Below are positions 15,373-24,953 of a stretch of 38,313 bases of DNA, one piece after another. A model generated the notes under the pieces. That model was not told the DNA's origin. It did no database searches and saw only the letters and a list, made by a program, of their open reading frames with translations. The stretch spans positions 1 to 38,313 of the forward strand of contig WQXI01000021.1 in assembly GCA_009784935.1 (NCBI GenBank), read 5' to 3'. Source of the stretch: Treponema sp. GTDB lineage: Bacteria; Spirochaetota; Spirochaetia; Treponematales; Breznakiellaceae. The position numbers and the translations under genes were made by a program. Position 1 is the stretch's first letter; each line of letters starts with the position of its first letter.

Positions 15373-17013
15373 ATGGAATATATTGAGAAAACTTTAAGTC
15401 AGGTTTTACGCGAAAAAACTCAAGCGAATCCTGATCACGATTTTATTGTTTACGCCGATCGCAATCTGCGTTTTTCTTACGCGGAATTTGACAAAAGGGT
15501 AGACGACTGCGCAAAAGGGCTTTTAAATCTTGGCGTAAAAAAAGGCGATCATGTCGGCATTTGGGCGACCAATGTTCCTGATTGGAACACTGTGCTTTTT
15601 GCATGCGCAAGAATAGGCGCAGTACTTGTTACCATTAACACAGGTTATAAAACTCACGAACTTGAGTTTGTGTTAAAGCAATCGGACATGGTATGTTTGT
15701 GCTTAACAAACGGCTGGCGTGATTCTGATTATGTCGCAATGGTAAACGAACTTGTGCCGGAATTAAAAACTTCCCAGCGCGGACATATCGATTCAGAAAA
15801 GTTTCCGTTTTTAAAATATGTCGTGCATATCGGACAGCAAAAGCACAGGGGAATGTTCAGTTTTAACGAGCTGTTATTGCTTGGTCAGCATACAGATCCG
15901 GCACAGTTACGTGAAATCGAAGCCTCTCTGGATACAAACGATGTTGTAAACATGCAGTACACATCCGGCACTACAGGTTTCCCAAAGGGCGTTATGTTAA
16001 CTCACAGAAATATTTTAAATAACGGCTGGAATATCGGCGAGAATCAGCGCTTAACAGAAAAAGATATAGTTTGTCTTCCTGTGCCTTTGTTCCATTGTTT
16101 TGGACTTGTATTGGGAATGATGGCAATCGTTACGCACGGTTCAACCGCCGCGCTTATCGAATGGTTTGATCCGTTACTGGTACTTGCTACAATACAAAAA
16201 GAAAAGTGCACAGCAGTTTACGGCGTACCTACAATGTTTATAGCGGAGCTTAATCACCCAATGTTTAAGATGTTTGATCTTTCAAGTCTTCGCACAGGTA
16301 TCATGGCAGGATCTCCTTGTCCAATCGAAACAATGCGTCAGGTTATCGATCAGATGTACATGAAAGAAGTAACGATCTGTTATGGACTAACAGAAGCTTC
16401 ACCTGTAATGACTCAAACACGCTACGATGATGATATCATCATAAAAGTAGAAACTGTAGGCCGCGCGCTTCCCGGTATCGAAGTTACAATCCGTAACCCC
16501 GAAACAGGCGAAGAATGTCCCGACGGTACTCACGGCGAGTTCTGCTGCCGCGGTTACAATACAATGAAGGGTTATTATAAAATGCCCGAAGCTACCGCCG
16601 CATGTATCGATAAAGACGGATGGCTTCATTCAGGTGACCAGGGTATTAAAGATGAAAACGGCAACTTTAAAGTTACAGGGCGCATAAAAGACTTAATCAT
16701 CCGCGGCGGAGAAAACATTTCGCCCAAAGAAGTCGAAGACTTTTTGTATACTATGCCGGGTGTTCAAGATGTGCAGGTCGCAGGTATCGCAAGCGAAAAA
16801 TACGGCGAAGAAGTCGGCGCGTTTATTATTTTAAAACCCGATGTTAAAATGACCGAAGAAGAAGTGCGCGATTACTGCCGCGGAAAAATCGGCCGCTTTA
16901 AAACACCCAAGTATGTGTTTTTTATCGACAGTTATCCTCAGACACAAAGCGGCAAGGTGCAGAAGTATCTGTTACGAGACATGGGCAATAAGATGGTTGA
17001 GGAAAGAGGCTAA
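15373..17013 (+). CDS. Fatty-acid/acyl-CoA synthetase (AMP-forming)
   Basis: Member of the adenylate-forming family, medium- or long-chain FadD-like. Key motifs: [11 protein letters not shown] (196-206), [21 protein letters not shown], the hinge [21 protein letters not shown], and [11 protein letters not shown] with the C-terminal catalytic Lys. Length 546 aa is typical. AAGGA about 10 nt before the ATG serves as a ribosome site. It lies downstream of an XRE-cupin regulator and is separated from it by a hairpin repeat. The acid used cannot be read from the sequence. It is only distantly similar to the synthetase at 11995. Confidence 0.9.
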   Translation: MEYIEKTLSQVLREKTQANPDHDFIVYADRNLRFSYAEFDKRVDDCAKGLLNLGVKKGDHVGIWATNVPDWNTVLFACARIGAVLVTINTGYKTHELEFVLKQSDMVCLCLTNGWRDSDYVAMVNELVPELKTSQRGHIDSEKFPFLKYVVHIGQQKHRGMFSFNELLLLGQHTDPAQLREIEASLDTNDVVNMQYTSGTTGFPKGVMLTHRNILNNGWNIGENQRLTEKDIVCLPVPLFHCFGLVLGMMAIVTHGSTAALIEWFDPLLVLATIQKEKCTAVYGVPTMFIAELNHPMFKMFDLSSLRTGIMAGSPCPIETMRQVIDQMYMKEVTICYGLTEASPVMTQTRYDDDIIIKVETVGRALPGIEVTIRNPETGEECPDGTHGEFCCRGYNTMKGYYKMPEATAACIDKDGWLHSGDQGIKDENGNFKVTGRIKDLIIRGGENISPKEVEDFLYTMPGVQDVQVAGIASEKYGEEVGAFIILKPDVKMTEEEVRDYCRGKIGRFKTPKYVFFIDSYPQTQSGKVQKYLLRDMGNKMVEERG

Positions 17014-17064
17014 TTACTAAAGACCTCACGCAGAGACGCAGGGGAAGAATTAAGATAAGAATTT

Positions 17065-17136
17065 AACCACAGAGTTTCACAGAGTTCTTGTCCGAAAGTT
17101 CTTACCACTCTGTGAAACTCTGTGCCCTCTGTGGTT
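17065..17136. repeat. CCACRGAG-type hairpin repeat, copy 4
   Basis: AACCACAGAGTTTCACAGAG at the left pairs with CTCTGTGAAACTCTGTG...CTCTGTGGTT at the right: a long hairpin of 72 bp. Degenerate pieces of the same family lie on both sides (about 17022-17042 and 17311-17360). Located just after the acyl-CoA synthetase gene. Confidence 0.8.
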
Positions 17137-17154
17137 TTGTGCCTGCTAGGACTT

Positions 17155-17296
17155 CCAACGAGCTCGCAAGAGCGAAGTTTCCAGGTACAACCAACGAGCT
17201 CATAAGAGCGAAGTTTCCAGGTACAACCAACGAGCTCATAAGAGCGAAGTTTCCAGGTACAACCAACGAGCTCGCAAGAGCGAAGTTTCAAGGTAG
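17155..17296. repeat. 36-bp tandem repeat, four units
   Basis: Four direct units start at 17155, 17191, 17227 and 17263 (the last shortened by 2 nt at its end). Each contains ACGAGCTC-NNAA-GAGCGAAGTTTC, where GCTC and GAGC form a small hairpin; the four loop bases are GCAA in units 1 and 4 and ATAA in units 2 and 3. Units are contiguous with no unique spacers. The stretch 17014-17486 contains no gene I can support. Confidence 0.85.
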
Positions 17297-17419
17297 CTTC
17301 GCTGCAAGATCCTCCGTGTTCTCTGTGAACGCTGTGCCTTTGTGTGAATCTCTTAGCCGTATGACCCCTGCGAGCTCTGCGAGAGGTTTTTTCACTCTTT
17401 AATATCCTCTTCAGCCCCC

Positions 17420-17448
17420 TTGTAATATTTAATACTGTCTTGTACTAT
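17420..17448 (+). promoter_or_regulatory. Possible promoter of the Gly-rich lipoprotein
   Basis: TTGTAA (17420-17425), 17-nt spacer, TACTAT (17443-17448). Both boxes match only 4 of 6. The distance to the Shine-Dalgarno and ATG at 17487 is reasonable. Confidence 0.4.
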
Positions 17449-17486
17449 GTTTTTATAAAATGATAAGCAAAAAAAGGAGATTTATT

Positions 17487-18032
17487 ATGCTTAACTTTAA
17501 GAAAGGTAGTTTCTTGCTAATACTGATAGGAATTATGGTTTTTGCCGCTATGGTAATTTCCTGTCCCGGCAGTAATAACGAAGAACAGGAAGAACTTGAA
17601 TCAATGGTTGCCGATTTACAGGCAGAACTCGAAGAAGCGCTAAAGAGTAATACCGGCGCTGCAAACCAGTCCACAGCTTCTCAAGCAAGGATTCAGGAAT
17701 TGCAGAAATTATTGGATGATGCCCAAGAAGAACTTGAAAATGCATCAAACCGCGGCAGAGGCGGCAGCAGCAGCAATACACGCGGCGGAAGCAGTAATAA
17801 TAACCAGCGTTCAGGCCGTGGTTCCAGCGCTGATGCTGACGCAGAAGCAGAAGGCAGTTCTTCTGGTAATCGCGGCGGCGGCGGAGGTGGATCATCTGGC
17901 GGTGGTGGCGGCGGCGGCCAAGGCGGCGGCGGTGGTGGTGGAAACCAGCGTGGCGGCGGCGGCCAAGGCGGAGCTGCAGCAGCTGATGCAACCGAAGAAG
18001 AAGGCATTATTCACGTTCCAACAGGCGAATAG
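17487..18032 (+). CDS. Coiled-coil, Gly-rich lipoprotein
   Basis: Function unknown. Start 17487 is chosen because AGGAGA lies just upstream; the in-frame ATG at 17460 has none. The signal ends in lipobox VISC (lipid on C26). Residues about 32-85 form a Glu/Leu/Ala-rich coiled coil (for example QEELESMVADLQAELEEAL and RIQELQKLLDDAQEELEN). The remaining about 90 residues are low complexity, dominated by Gly with Ser, Asn, Gln and Arg in runs, then an Ala/Asp part and a conserved-looking end (GIIHVPTGE). It could be a surface or periplasmic spacer protein. An intrinsic terminator follows. Poly-Gly codons are all GGN and raise the local G+C. Confidence 0.75.
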   Translation: MLNFKKGSFLLILIGIMVFAAMVISCPGSNNEEQEELESMVADLQAELEEALKSNTGAANQSTASQARIQELQKLLDDAQEELENASNRGRGGSSSNTRGGSSNNNQRSGRGSSADADAEAEGSSSGNRGGGGGGSSGGGGGGGQGGGGGGGNQRGGGGQGGAAAADATEEEGIIHVPTGE

Positions 18033-18057
18033 TCTTAGACTATAATCGTTGACGTAG

Positions 18058-18097
18058 CGCGCCCTTACAGTTTTACTGTACAGAGGCGCGTTTTTTT
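18058..18097 (+). terminator. Intrinsic terminator after the Gly-rich lipoprotein
   Basis: CGCGCC (18058-18063) pairs with GGCGCG (18085-18090); inside lies a second stem ACAGT-TTT-ACTGT. A run of seven T follows. This is a standard Rho-independent terminator. Confidence 0.9.
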
Positions 18098-18117
18098 GTA
18101 TTAGTTTGAATTTTAAA

Positions 18118-19194
18118 TTATTCTGCCGGCAAATCAAATTCTACATTTAACTGTACAGCAATTTTTTTCATTTCTTCTAGTGTTTTTTCGTTAACCGGTA
18201 TTTTGCCGTTTACCCGCTGAGCCATAAGTTCTGCCTCACGCTCTCCATGTGTATAAATGCGGTCAAACCCTTCACTCTTTTTGCTGCTGCGGATTTCTTG
18301 TAAAAATTTTGACATGCTGTCTTTAATCGATTTTTTATCCCCAAAAATACCATAGTCAATCGCAGCAAAATAATGGCAAATACCGGTAGATCCTGGCTGT
18401 CTGTTAACATAATTAGAAGTAAGCCCGCCCGAGATTACCGCCGAGAATAAATCTACGATTATACTGAGTCCAAATCCTTTATGACCGCCATGCAGTGTAC
18501 CAAGACCTCCAAGCGGAGCTATGCCGCCGCCCGCTTTTGCGATAATATTTTCTACAACCAAAGCGGCGTCGTTACAGGGTTTTCCGTCTGCGTCAACTGC
18601 CCAATTATCCGGCAAGGCCTGATTATTTTTTCTGTAAACTTCGAGCTTTCCGCGCGGAACCACAGTAGTAGAAGCATCATAAGAAAAAACAAAAGGTTCC
18701 GCAGGCATTGCAAGCGCCATCGCATTTGTTCCTGTCATTGCCTGAGAGCCGAAAGTAGGAACGCAAATCGCTTCTGTATTTGTCATAGATACGCCGATTA
18801 AATCGTGAGCCGAAGCCATCTCTGTATAGTAACTTGCAATGCCGTAATGGTTAGAGCTGCGTACAGTAACCATTCCGCAGCCGGAAGTTTTTGCTTTTTC
18901 TATCGCGAGGTTCATTGCGTAAACACTGGCAAGCTGTCCCATTGCATTGTTTGCTTCGAGGCAGGCAGAAATTGCAGTTTCGTTTACGATTTGCGGTTTT
19001 GCTTTGACATTGACCTGCCCGGAAGTAATTTCTTCATGATAACGGACAAGCCTGTGAATACCATGCGAATCTATTCCGTATAAATCCGCTCTTAGTAAAA
19101 CATCAGTAATTATTCTGCTTTCTTCGATAGAAAACCCGTAAGCGCAAAACAATGTTTCGCAAAAGTTTCTGGCTTTTCCCGTATTAATAAACAT
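18118..19194 (-). CDS. Ldh2/MDH2-type malate/lactate dehydrogenase
   Basis: NAD(P)-dependent oxidoreductase of the malate/L-lactate/ureidoglycolate dehydrogenase family, unrelated to the classical Rossmann LDH. Family hallmarks: SHGIHRL near residue 40 (catalytic His), SNHYGIASYYTEMA near 111, and GHKGFGLSIIVDLFSAVISGG near 234. The length of 358 aa fits. It is 8 nt downstream of metK and likely in the same transcript. The exact substrate (malate, lactate, sulfolactate or an imino acid) is not resolvable here. The ATG has no good Shine-Dalgarno, perhaps because translation is coupled to metK. Confidence 0.88.
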   Translation of the reverse strand: MFINTGKARNFCETLFCAYGFSIEESRIITDVLLRADLYGIDSHGIHRLVRYHEEITSGQVNVKAKPQIVNETAISACLEANNAMGQLASVYAMNLAIEKAKTSGCGMVTVRSSNHYGIASYYTEMASAHDLIGVSMTNTEAICVPTFGSQAMTGTNAMALAMPAEPFVFSYDASTTVVPRGKLEVYRKNNQALPDNWAVDADGKPCNDAALVVENIIAKAGGGIAPLGGLGTLHGGHKGFGLSIIVDLFSAVISGGLTSNYVNRQPGSTGICHYFAAIDYGIFGDKKSIKDSMSKFLQEIRSSKKSEGFDRIYTHGEREAELMAQRVNGKIPVNEKTLEEMKKIAVQLNVEFDLPAE

Positions 19195-19202
19195 ACTGTA
19201 AA

Positions 19203-20387
19203 TCAGCCGACAGCTTTTTTAAGTTCTTCTGTCTTATCGGTTTTTTCCCATGGGAATTCCGATCTGCCAAAATGTCCGTATGACGCAGTCTTTAAATAAA
19301 TTGGTTTTCTAAGATCGAGTGTTTTGATAATTCCTGCAGGGCTTAAATCAAATACTTTACTTACAGCCTGCGAGATTCGCTTTTCGTCAGCTTTAGCAGT
19401 GCCGAATGTATCGACCATTACAGAAACAGGGAAAGGAACGCCGATTGCGTATGCAAGCTGAATTTCGCAGCGGTCTGCGAGTTTTGCCGCGACAATGTTT
19501 TTTGCTACATAACGCGCCGCGTACGCTGCAGAACGGTCTACCTTTGTCGGGTCTTTGCCGGAGAACGCTCCGCCGCCGTGCCGTCCCATTCCGCCGTAAG
19601 TGTCTACAATAATTTTACGGCCTGTAAGTCCTGTGTCGCCGAATGGTCCGCCTACAACAAAGCGGCCTGTCGGATTAATATAGTAATTTGTTTTTTTATC
19701 AAGAAGACCTGTAGGTTCTAAAACAGGTTTAATAATTTTTTCTATAACTGCGGCTTCAATATCTTTGTGGCTGATTTCCGGATCATGCTGATGAGAAACA
19801 ACAACTGCGTCAATGCGGACAGGTTTATAGCCTTCGTATTCAATCGTTACCTGACTTTTAGAATCCGGGCGAAGCCATTTCATAACTTTGCTTTTTCGTA
19901 ATTTGGAAGCGTTTATTAAAATTTTATGCGCAAGCATTATAGGAAGCGGCATTAATTCTTTTGTTTCGTTGCAGGCAAAACCAAACATCATTCCCTGATC
20001 CCCGGCTCCCTGCTGACCTTTGAATTTTTTTAAACCTGTTCCGGAAACGCCCTGAGAAATATCAGGAGATTGACTATGAATCATATCGAGTACTGCCATA
20101 GAGTTGCAGTCAAGCCCGTAAGAAGGATCTGTATAACCGATATCTCCGGCGATTTTTCGTACTATATGCTGAAAATCAACAAAAGTATTTGTAGTGATTT
20201 CGCCGCCGACAAGAACCAGCGAAGTAGACGCAAATGTTTCGCATGCTACACGGCTCGCAGGATCATCTTTTAAACAAGCGTCTAAAATTGCGTCAGAAAC
20301 TTGATCGCAAAGTTTATCCGGATGACCTTCGCCTACTGATTCGGATGTAAAAAAATATCTGGAATTATTTTCTTTTGTTGATTTCAT
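19203..20387 (-). CDS. metK: S-adenosylmethionine synthetase
   Basis: Makes SAM from methionine and ATP. Both family signatures are present: [12 protein letters not shown] and [19 protein letters not shown], with the N-terminal [21 protein letters not shown] carrying active-site His and Asp. The frame is open further upstream, but the start is placed at 20387 (394 aa) where AAAGGAGAG precedes the ATG and MKST...RYFFTSE begins the normal family N-terminus. Followed closely by the Ldh2-type gene. No SAM riboswitch was apparent upstream. Confidence 0.95.
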   Translation of the reverse strand: MKSTKENNSRYFFTSESVGEGHPDKLCDQVSDAILDACLKDDPASRVACETFASTSLVLVGGEITTNTFVDFQHIVRKIAGDIGYTDPSYGLDCNSMAVLDMIHSQSPDISQGVSGTGLKKFKGQQGAGDQGMMFGFACNETKELMPLPIMLAHKILINASKLRKSKVMKWLRPDSKSQVTIEYEGYKPVRIDAVVVSHQHDPEISHKDIEAAVIEKIIKPVLEPTGLLDKKTNYYINPTGRFVVGGPFGDTGLTGRKIIVDTYGGMGRHGGGAFSGKDPTKVDRSAAYAARYVAKNIVAAKLADRCEIQLAYAIGVPFPVSVMVDTFGTAKADEKRISQAVSKVFDLSPAGIIKTLDLRKPIYLKTASYGHFGRSEFPWEKTDKTEELKKAVG

Positions 20388-20406
20388 TTTGCTCTCCTTT
20401 GTACCT

Positions 20407-21750
20407 TCATAATTGAATACTAACATTATTATCCGCAGGGTACAAGTCTTCCCAGAGACCGTCAAGCGCGTATTGCTGTTGACTTAGTATAAAGCGTCCC
20501 CAAAGACTAAGTTTAGACTTATCTAAATCAGGGCGCAAAGAAGGATCCTCGTCGCCGGAATAATGCGCGGTAAAAGCGTCTCCGACAGCATCTACAATTA
20601 TTGCGATGTCTTTTTCTGATACTCTGTATCTTCTAAGCACATTGGATGCTTCCAGCATGACTGTCTGCTTAACAAAAGCATGAGCGTTTTTTGCAAAGTC
20701 TGTTTCGGGATAAAGTTTATCGATAATAAAATCCGTTCTTATATTCATTATTCCGCTGTTAATATTCACATAACGGATTGGGCAGGGAGCTGTAACCAGC
20801 GAGCCTGTCTGAATATCATACATGAATCCTGCGTTATAATCAGCAAGCGTTATATCCTGCGCATGATAATGTCCTGTAAAGCCGGCTCTTACATTCCATG
20901 ATGCGAGAAATTTGCTAAAGTTAGAAAAATCTTGGACAATATACACAGGATGCAGTTTTGACTGTCCTTTCCAGTGTTCAAAAAAGCCGTGATGCATCAT
21001 TGCCATAACAGCCTTTCCTCTCTTGTCCGCTTCCATTAATACTTCTCCCATCCAGTCTGCTGTGCCCTGAAGTATTCTGCCTGATACATGAGGGTATCCG
21101 TCGGGATCATTTTCGCGGTGACGCGTTGAATCAATGGCAAGCAGCCACAATCCTTCTACAGGTTCTGCGACATAACTTAAAGAGTTTGTGTCTCTATAAA
21201 TAGCGCTGCCGTATCCAAAATCGCTGTAAAATTGAGCAAATTGTTCTTCGGAAATATTAGGGACTCTTTCTGTTCTGTCTTCTATATATCTGAGCGCTTT
21301 GGGGCAGTTAACATCATGGTTACCGGGAATCACAAAAACAGAAATATCCGCCTCTGTAAACTTTCTTAATCTTTGCGACGCTATTTCGTGGTTGATTAAT
21401 TCGCCGTCTTTGGTTAAGTCTCCGGGAATTATTACAAAGTCAACACCAGACGCTATGATCTCGTTTATCGCATAATCTAACAGATCGATACTGTCCAGTA
21501 ATAGTTTCCTGTCAGAAAACATTATTTTATCAAAAGCCTCTCCAGAGGCGCCAAGCTCATGAGAGTAAACATGGATATCGCTTATTACTGCAAAAGACGC
21601 GTTTGGATAAACGGGCCCCGGTTTTATGCTGTCATTAAATAAATAGCTGTTGCCGGTTTCTTTAGAGCCGCAGCCGGTTAATGCAAAGCCAAAAATCAAT
21701 GTTATTAACACAGCAAAAAATACAAAATATTTTCTTCTTAATTGATTCAT
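20407..21750 (-). CDS. Calcineurin-like metallophosphoesterase lipoprotein
   Basis: Predicted exported two-metal phosphoesterase. The five metal-binding blocks are seen: ISDIH (D58, H60), [23 protein letters not shown] and GHYHAQD. The lipobox LTGC (C27) anchors it to a membrane. The frame extends upstream, but only the start at 21750 places the lipoprotein signal ([14 protein letters not shown]) at the N-terminus. No Shine-Dalgarno; a TATAAT lies 6 nt upstream of the ATG, predicting a leaderless mRNA. It could be a nucleotidase, phosphodiesterase or phosphatase. Confidence 0.85.
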   Translation of the reverse strand: MNQLRRKYFVFFAVLITLIFGFALTGCGSKETGNSYLFNDSIKPGPVYPNASFAVISDIHVYSHELGASGEAFDKIMFSDRKLLLDSIDLLDYAINEIIASGVDFVIIPGDLTKDGELINHEIASQRLRKFTEADISVFVIPGNHDVNCPKALRYIEDRTERVPNISEEQFAQFYSDFGYGSAIYRDTNSLSYVAEPVEGLWLLAIDSTRHRENDPDGYPHVSGRILQGTADWMGEVLMEADKRGKAVMAMMHHGFFEHWKGQSKLHPVYIVQDFSNFSKFLASWNVRAGFTGHYHAQDITLADYNAGFMYDIQTGSLVTAPCPIRYVNINSGIMNIRTDFIIDKLYPETDFAKNAHAFVKQTVMLEASNVLRRYRVSEKDIAIIVDAVGDAFTAHYSGDEDPSLRPDLDKSKLSLWGRFILSQQQYALDGLWEDLYPADNNVSIQL

Positions 21751-21756
21751 ATAAGA

Positions 21757-21786
21757 ATTATAGGAGGTAAACAAAAAATAATTCAA
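21757..21786 (-). promoter_or_regulatory. Promoter of the metallophosphoesterase gene
   Basis: On the - strand, TTGAAT (21786-21781), an 18-nt spacer and a perfect TATAAT (21762-21757). Six nt separate the -10 from the ATG at 21750, so the start site coincides with the first codon. Confidence 0.6.
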
Positions 21787-21793
21787 GTAACTG

Positions 21794-21822
21794 TTTACCA
21801 ATTGTAAAAATAGCGTTATAAT
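21794..21822 (+). promoter_or_regulatory. Promoter of malQ
   Basis: TTTACC (21794-21799), a 17-nt spacer and a perfect TATAAT (21817-21822). It is 24 nt upstream of the malQ ATG, with AAAGGGGG between as ribosome site. Divergent to the metallophosphoesterase promoter, with only 7 nt between their -35 boxes. Confidence 0.55.
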
Positions 21823-21845
21823 GTTATCAGGGAAAGGGGGCAAAA

Positions 21846-23858
21846 ATGGAAAAAAGCGCAGTAAAACGAATGCTCGGCGTTGCTGTTCCGGTTGGGGCAT
21901 TGCGAACCAAGAACGGGATAGGAGTAGGAGAGTTTACCGATTTAGCTGAATTTGCAGCCCTTTGCAAAAAAATGAGAGTTGGGCTTATTCAGATTTTGCC
22001 CGTTAATGACACAGGTTACGAAAGCTCACCCTATTCAAGCTTAACCGCCTTTGGGCTTCATCCATTGTACCTAAGTATAGAAGGGCTTGCGGAGTTTAGC
22101 TCTGCAGATAAAGAAGTAAAAAACCGGATTAAAACAGCCAGAGACAAGTTTGAAGGCTATAAGCGTTTTTCCCATTACGAAGTTTTAAAAGAAAAGCTCG
22201 GAATCTGCCGTCTAATTTATGATTCCAATAAAGCAGAAATTTCTAAAAGCGCCGCCTCCGGCGTTTTGGCTGCATGGATAAAGGCAAACACATGGGTAAA
22301 AGAATATGCAGTATATAGAAGATTAAAAGAAGTTAACGATTTAAAATCATGGAAGGACTGGGGCGAATACAATACGGTAACATCCGCAGAGATTGAAAAA
22401 CTCTGGCAGGATAAAAAATTATCAGAAGAACATCTGTACTGGGTTTGGCTTCAGCAGGCTTTGGATATTCAATTTGCCGCCGCTTCCAAAGCAATAACAG
22501 ACGCAGGTCTTATATTAGAAGGCGACCTTCCGATTTTAATGAACGAAGACAGCTGTGATGTCTGGGCAAATCCCGATATTTTTATTCAAGGGCTTTCTGC
22601 AGGCGCGCCGCCCGATATGTACAGCCCCGACGGTCAAAACTGGGGATTCCCCATTTATAATTGGGAAGCGCAGGAAAAAGATAATTTTTCCTGGTGGAAA
22701 AAACGCCTTGCTGTCGCAGAAAAATATTATCAGGCTTACCGCATAGATCATGTGCTTGGATTCTTCCGTATTTGGGCAAGTTCTCAAAAGGATTATTCTT
22801 CGGCTCTTGGACGTTTTGTTCCGTATACTCCTGTTACATCGGGAGATTTAAAAAGACTCGGCTATGACAGAAACAGAATCCGCTGGGTTTCCCAGCCGCA
22901 TATTCCCACAGGAGAAGTCTGGGACGCGCTTAAAATAAACTGGGGCGGCTCTTTTACAGAAGCCGAAATCGCCGAAGCGGCAGAAAAAGTTTTTACAAAA
23001 GCTCTTGTGCGCGTCAATGACGAAGAACTTTGGCTCTTTAAAAAGAAAATCAAGGGAGAGAAGGATATAGACAGATTTAAACTTCATCCCGCCGTAAGAA
23101 ATTATTTAATGACAAAATGGAAGGACAGGCTTTTCCTTGAATACGAAAAAGGAAGGTTCTTTCCGGTTTGGTATTTTAGAAACTCTAAAGCGTATAAATG
23201 CCAGTCAGAAGAAGACAGGAATGCGCTTGAGGCATTGCTGGAAAAACGGCAAAGAAAATCAGAAAGAATTTGGTCTCAGCTGGGAATGAAGCTTCTTTCT
23301 GTAATGGTAGAATCTTCGCCGATGCTTCCATGCGCAGAAGATCTCGGCGCTGTTCCTGCATGTGTTCCAAAAGTTCTTACAAGATTAAGGATTCTTGGGC
23401 TGCGCGTTGTCCGCTGGTTCCGCGCTTGGGATAAAGACGGTCAGCCGTATATTCCTTTCGAAGAATATCCGCAGTTAAGCGTTTGTACGCCCGCAGTTCA
23501 TGACAGCTCTACTGTCCGTGAATGGTGGGAAAAAGAAGCGGATCAAGGACAGTTTTCCGGTTTTATCGGAGTGCCGTCACTGCCAAGAATTTACAATCCG
23601 GGGACCGCAAAAATTATTTTATCCAAGTCCGCTTCCGCGCGCTCGCGTTTTAGGGTTTTCCAGATTCAGGATTTACTGCATCTCTCCAATAACTGGTACT
23701 CCGAAAACCCCGAAGACGAACGTGTGAATGTGCCGGGCACTGCAAATGATTTTAACTGGACTTACAGGCTTCCCGCTCTTATCAGCGATATTGCAAAAGA
23801 TAATGAATTAATACATTCTGTTGCAGAATTAAGCAGAATAAAATCTGTAAAAAAGTAA
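21846..23858 (+). CDS. malQ: 4-alpha-glucanotransferase (amylomaltase)
   Basis: GH77 enzyme that moves alpha-1,4-glucan chains between maltodextrins, in the cytosol. The catalytic triad is visible: nucleophile D301 in YRIDHVLGFFRIW, acid/base E498 in CAEDLGAVP, and D553 in AVHDSST. The conserved start of the barrel (PVGALRTKNGIGVGEFTDL) and the WGFPIYNWEA block are also present. At 670 aa it is longer than the usual 500-aa amylomaltase and nearer to the longer GH77 type; extra sequence lies between about residues 85-190 and 335-480. Shine-Dalgarno AAAGGGGG. Followed after 15 nt by the LPP20-like gene. Confidence 0.92.
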   Translation: MEKSAVKRMLGVAVPVGALRTKNGIGVGEFTDLAEFAALCKKMRVGLIQILPVNDTGYESSPYSSLTAFGLHPLYLSIEGLAEFSSADKEVKNRIKTARDKFEGYKRFSHYEVLKEKLGICRLIYDSNKAEISKSAASGVLAAWIKANTWVKEYAVYRRLKEVNDLKSWKDWGEYNTVTSAEIEKLWQDKKLSEEHLYWVWLQQALDIQFAAASKAITDAGLILEGDLPILMNEDSCDVWANPDIFIQGLSAGAPPDMYSPDGQNWGFPIYNWEAQEKDNFSWWKKRLAVAEKYYQAYRIDHVLGFFRIWASSQKDYSSALGRFVPYTPVTSGDLKRLGYDRNRIRWVSQPHIPTGEVWDALKINWGGSFTEAEIAEAAEKVFTKALVRVNDEELWLFKKKIKGEKDIDRFKLHPAVRNYLMTKWKDRLFLEYEKGRFFPVWYFRNSKAYKCQSEEDRNALEALLEKRQRKSERIWSQLGMKLLSVMVESSPMLPCAEDLGAVPACVPKVLTRLRILGLRVVRWFRAWDKDGQPYIPFEEYPQLSVCTPAVHDSSTVREWWEKEADQGQFSGFIGVPSLPRIYNPGTAKIILSKSASARSRFRVFQIQDLLHLSNNWYSENPEDERVNVPGTANDFNWTYRLPALISDIAKDNELIHSVAELSRIKSVKK

Positions 23859-23873
23859 ACAATTGAGGAAGAA

Positions 23874-24935
23874 GTGTTAAAACGATTATTTTTTCTTTTA
23901 CTGCCGTTACTTTTAATCTCTTGTTTAACGCAGCCGCCGCGTAATAACAGCCGCGCGCCGTCATGGGTTACCGATGTTTATTCTGCTTTTCCGCAGGCGG
24001 AATATGTTGCTGCGACAGGATTCGGAGATAGCAGAGCGGCTGCAGAAGCAAATGCCCTCGCTGCTCTTACCGCTTTTTTTGGACAGTCAATACAGGTCGA
24101 ACGAACAGCTTTTTCTTCTTATGAGCAGGCTGTTGTCAATGGAATAATGAATAACTGGACAGATACCGCGCAGATGAGTTCCAATATTAAAACATTGGCT
24201 TCTATGGATAATCTTATGGGAGCAGAAATTAAAGAAGTCTGGTTTGATTCAAGAGGAACATATTATGCCGCCGCGGTAATGAACAAAGCAAACGGAATCC
24301 GTATTTATAATGAACTGCTTAAAAACAATGAAAAAATAATTCACGATCTCGCTGCGCAGTCATCCGCCGATCCTGTTTCGTTTAAATCTATTGTTTGTTT
24401 ATTGTTTGCCGCTGTTTTAGCGGACACAAATGAAGTATACAAAAACATTGTTACGCTTCTTGACGGCGCCGTAAACGTAGATCCCCTTGTTATAGGCGGG
24501 CTGTATTACCGTGTCGCCGCGAACGATCGTATAAAAAGAACAGGAATCGGAGTAAGAATAACAAGCGGCGACAGAAACGGAAGAATATTCGGCGCGTTCG
24601 CAAAATGTTTTGCGGACTGGGGGTTTGAGCCGTTTTTAATTCCCGCCCCAGAAGGCGTAGGTACGCGTTATTTGCTGGATGTAAATATCGTGCTTTCACC
24701 TGTTACCCTGCCTGCCAATCCTAATAATTTTTCGCGGATAGAAATAAGCGCAGAACTTATGGACACAGCCAATAATAATGTTATTTTAATCCCGTTTAAT
24801 TTTAACTCGAGGGAAGGGCATGTATCGCAGACAGAAGCGGACAACCGCGCTATAGCCGCCGCAGAACGAAACATCGGCGAAGCGTTTGCTTTAAGATTAG
24901 AGGATTATCTTACAAAATTAATAACTGACAGATAA
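23874..24935 (+). CDS. LPP20-like lipoprotein
   Basis: Predicted lipoprotein: GTG start with GAGGAAG 4 nt upstream, hydrophobic stretch and lipobox LISC (C17). Residues about 28-80 match the LPP20 pattern: PSWV, then EYVAATGFGDSRAAAEANALAALTAFFGQSI. The C-terminal part (about 215-350) alternates beta strands and ends in a helix (NRAIAAAERNIGEAFALRLEDYL), again like LPP20 or CsgG/DUF400-related lipoproteins. Role in spirochaetes unknown; probably outer-membrane or periplasmic assembly. Between malQ and an AAA ATPase gene with short gaps, suggesting one transcript. Confidence 0.7.
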   Translation: MLKRLFFLLLPLLLISCLTQPPRNNSRAPSWVTDVYSAFPQAEYVAATGFGDSRAAAEANALAALTAFFGQSIQVERTAFSSYEQAVVNGIMNNWTDTAQMSSNIKTLASMDNLMGAEIKEVWFDSRGTYYAAAVMNKANGIRIYNELLKNNEKIIHDLAAQSSADPVSFKSIVCLLFAAVLADTNEVYKNIVTLLDGAVNVDPLVIGGLYYRVAANDRIKRTGIGVRITSGDRNGRIFGAFAKCFADWGFEPFLIPAPEGVGTRYLLDVNIVLSPVTLPANPNNFSRIEISAELMDTANNNVILIPFNFNSREGHVSQTEADNRAIAAAERNIGEAFALRLEDYLTKLITDR

Positions 24936-24953
24936 GAAGGCGAGGGGGGATAA

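Noticed and set aside
17155-17296. CRISPR array
   Set aside because: The 36-bp units are contiguous, with no unique spacers between them, and no cas genes are near.
17010-17402. Short reading frames across the 36-bp tandem repeat on both strands
   Set aside because: The repeated peptides only reflect the DNA repeat, since 36 is divisible by 3; no start context or similarity.
17548-18007. Antisense Pro/His/Arg-rich reading frames opposite the Gly-rich lipoprotein
   Set aside because: They are the complement of GGN codon runs, have no ribosome site, and vanish outside the low-complexity part.
20388-20465. Longer N-terminus for metK
   Set aside because: The extra 26 residues are not family-like, and the Shine-Dalgarno AAAGGAG supports the start at 20387.
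20388-20470. SAM riboswitch upstream of metK
   Set aside because: The leader is short and no conserved helices or kink-turn sequence could be made out.
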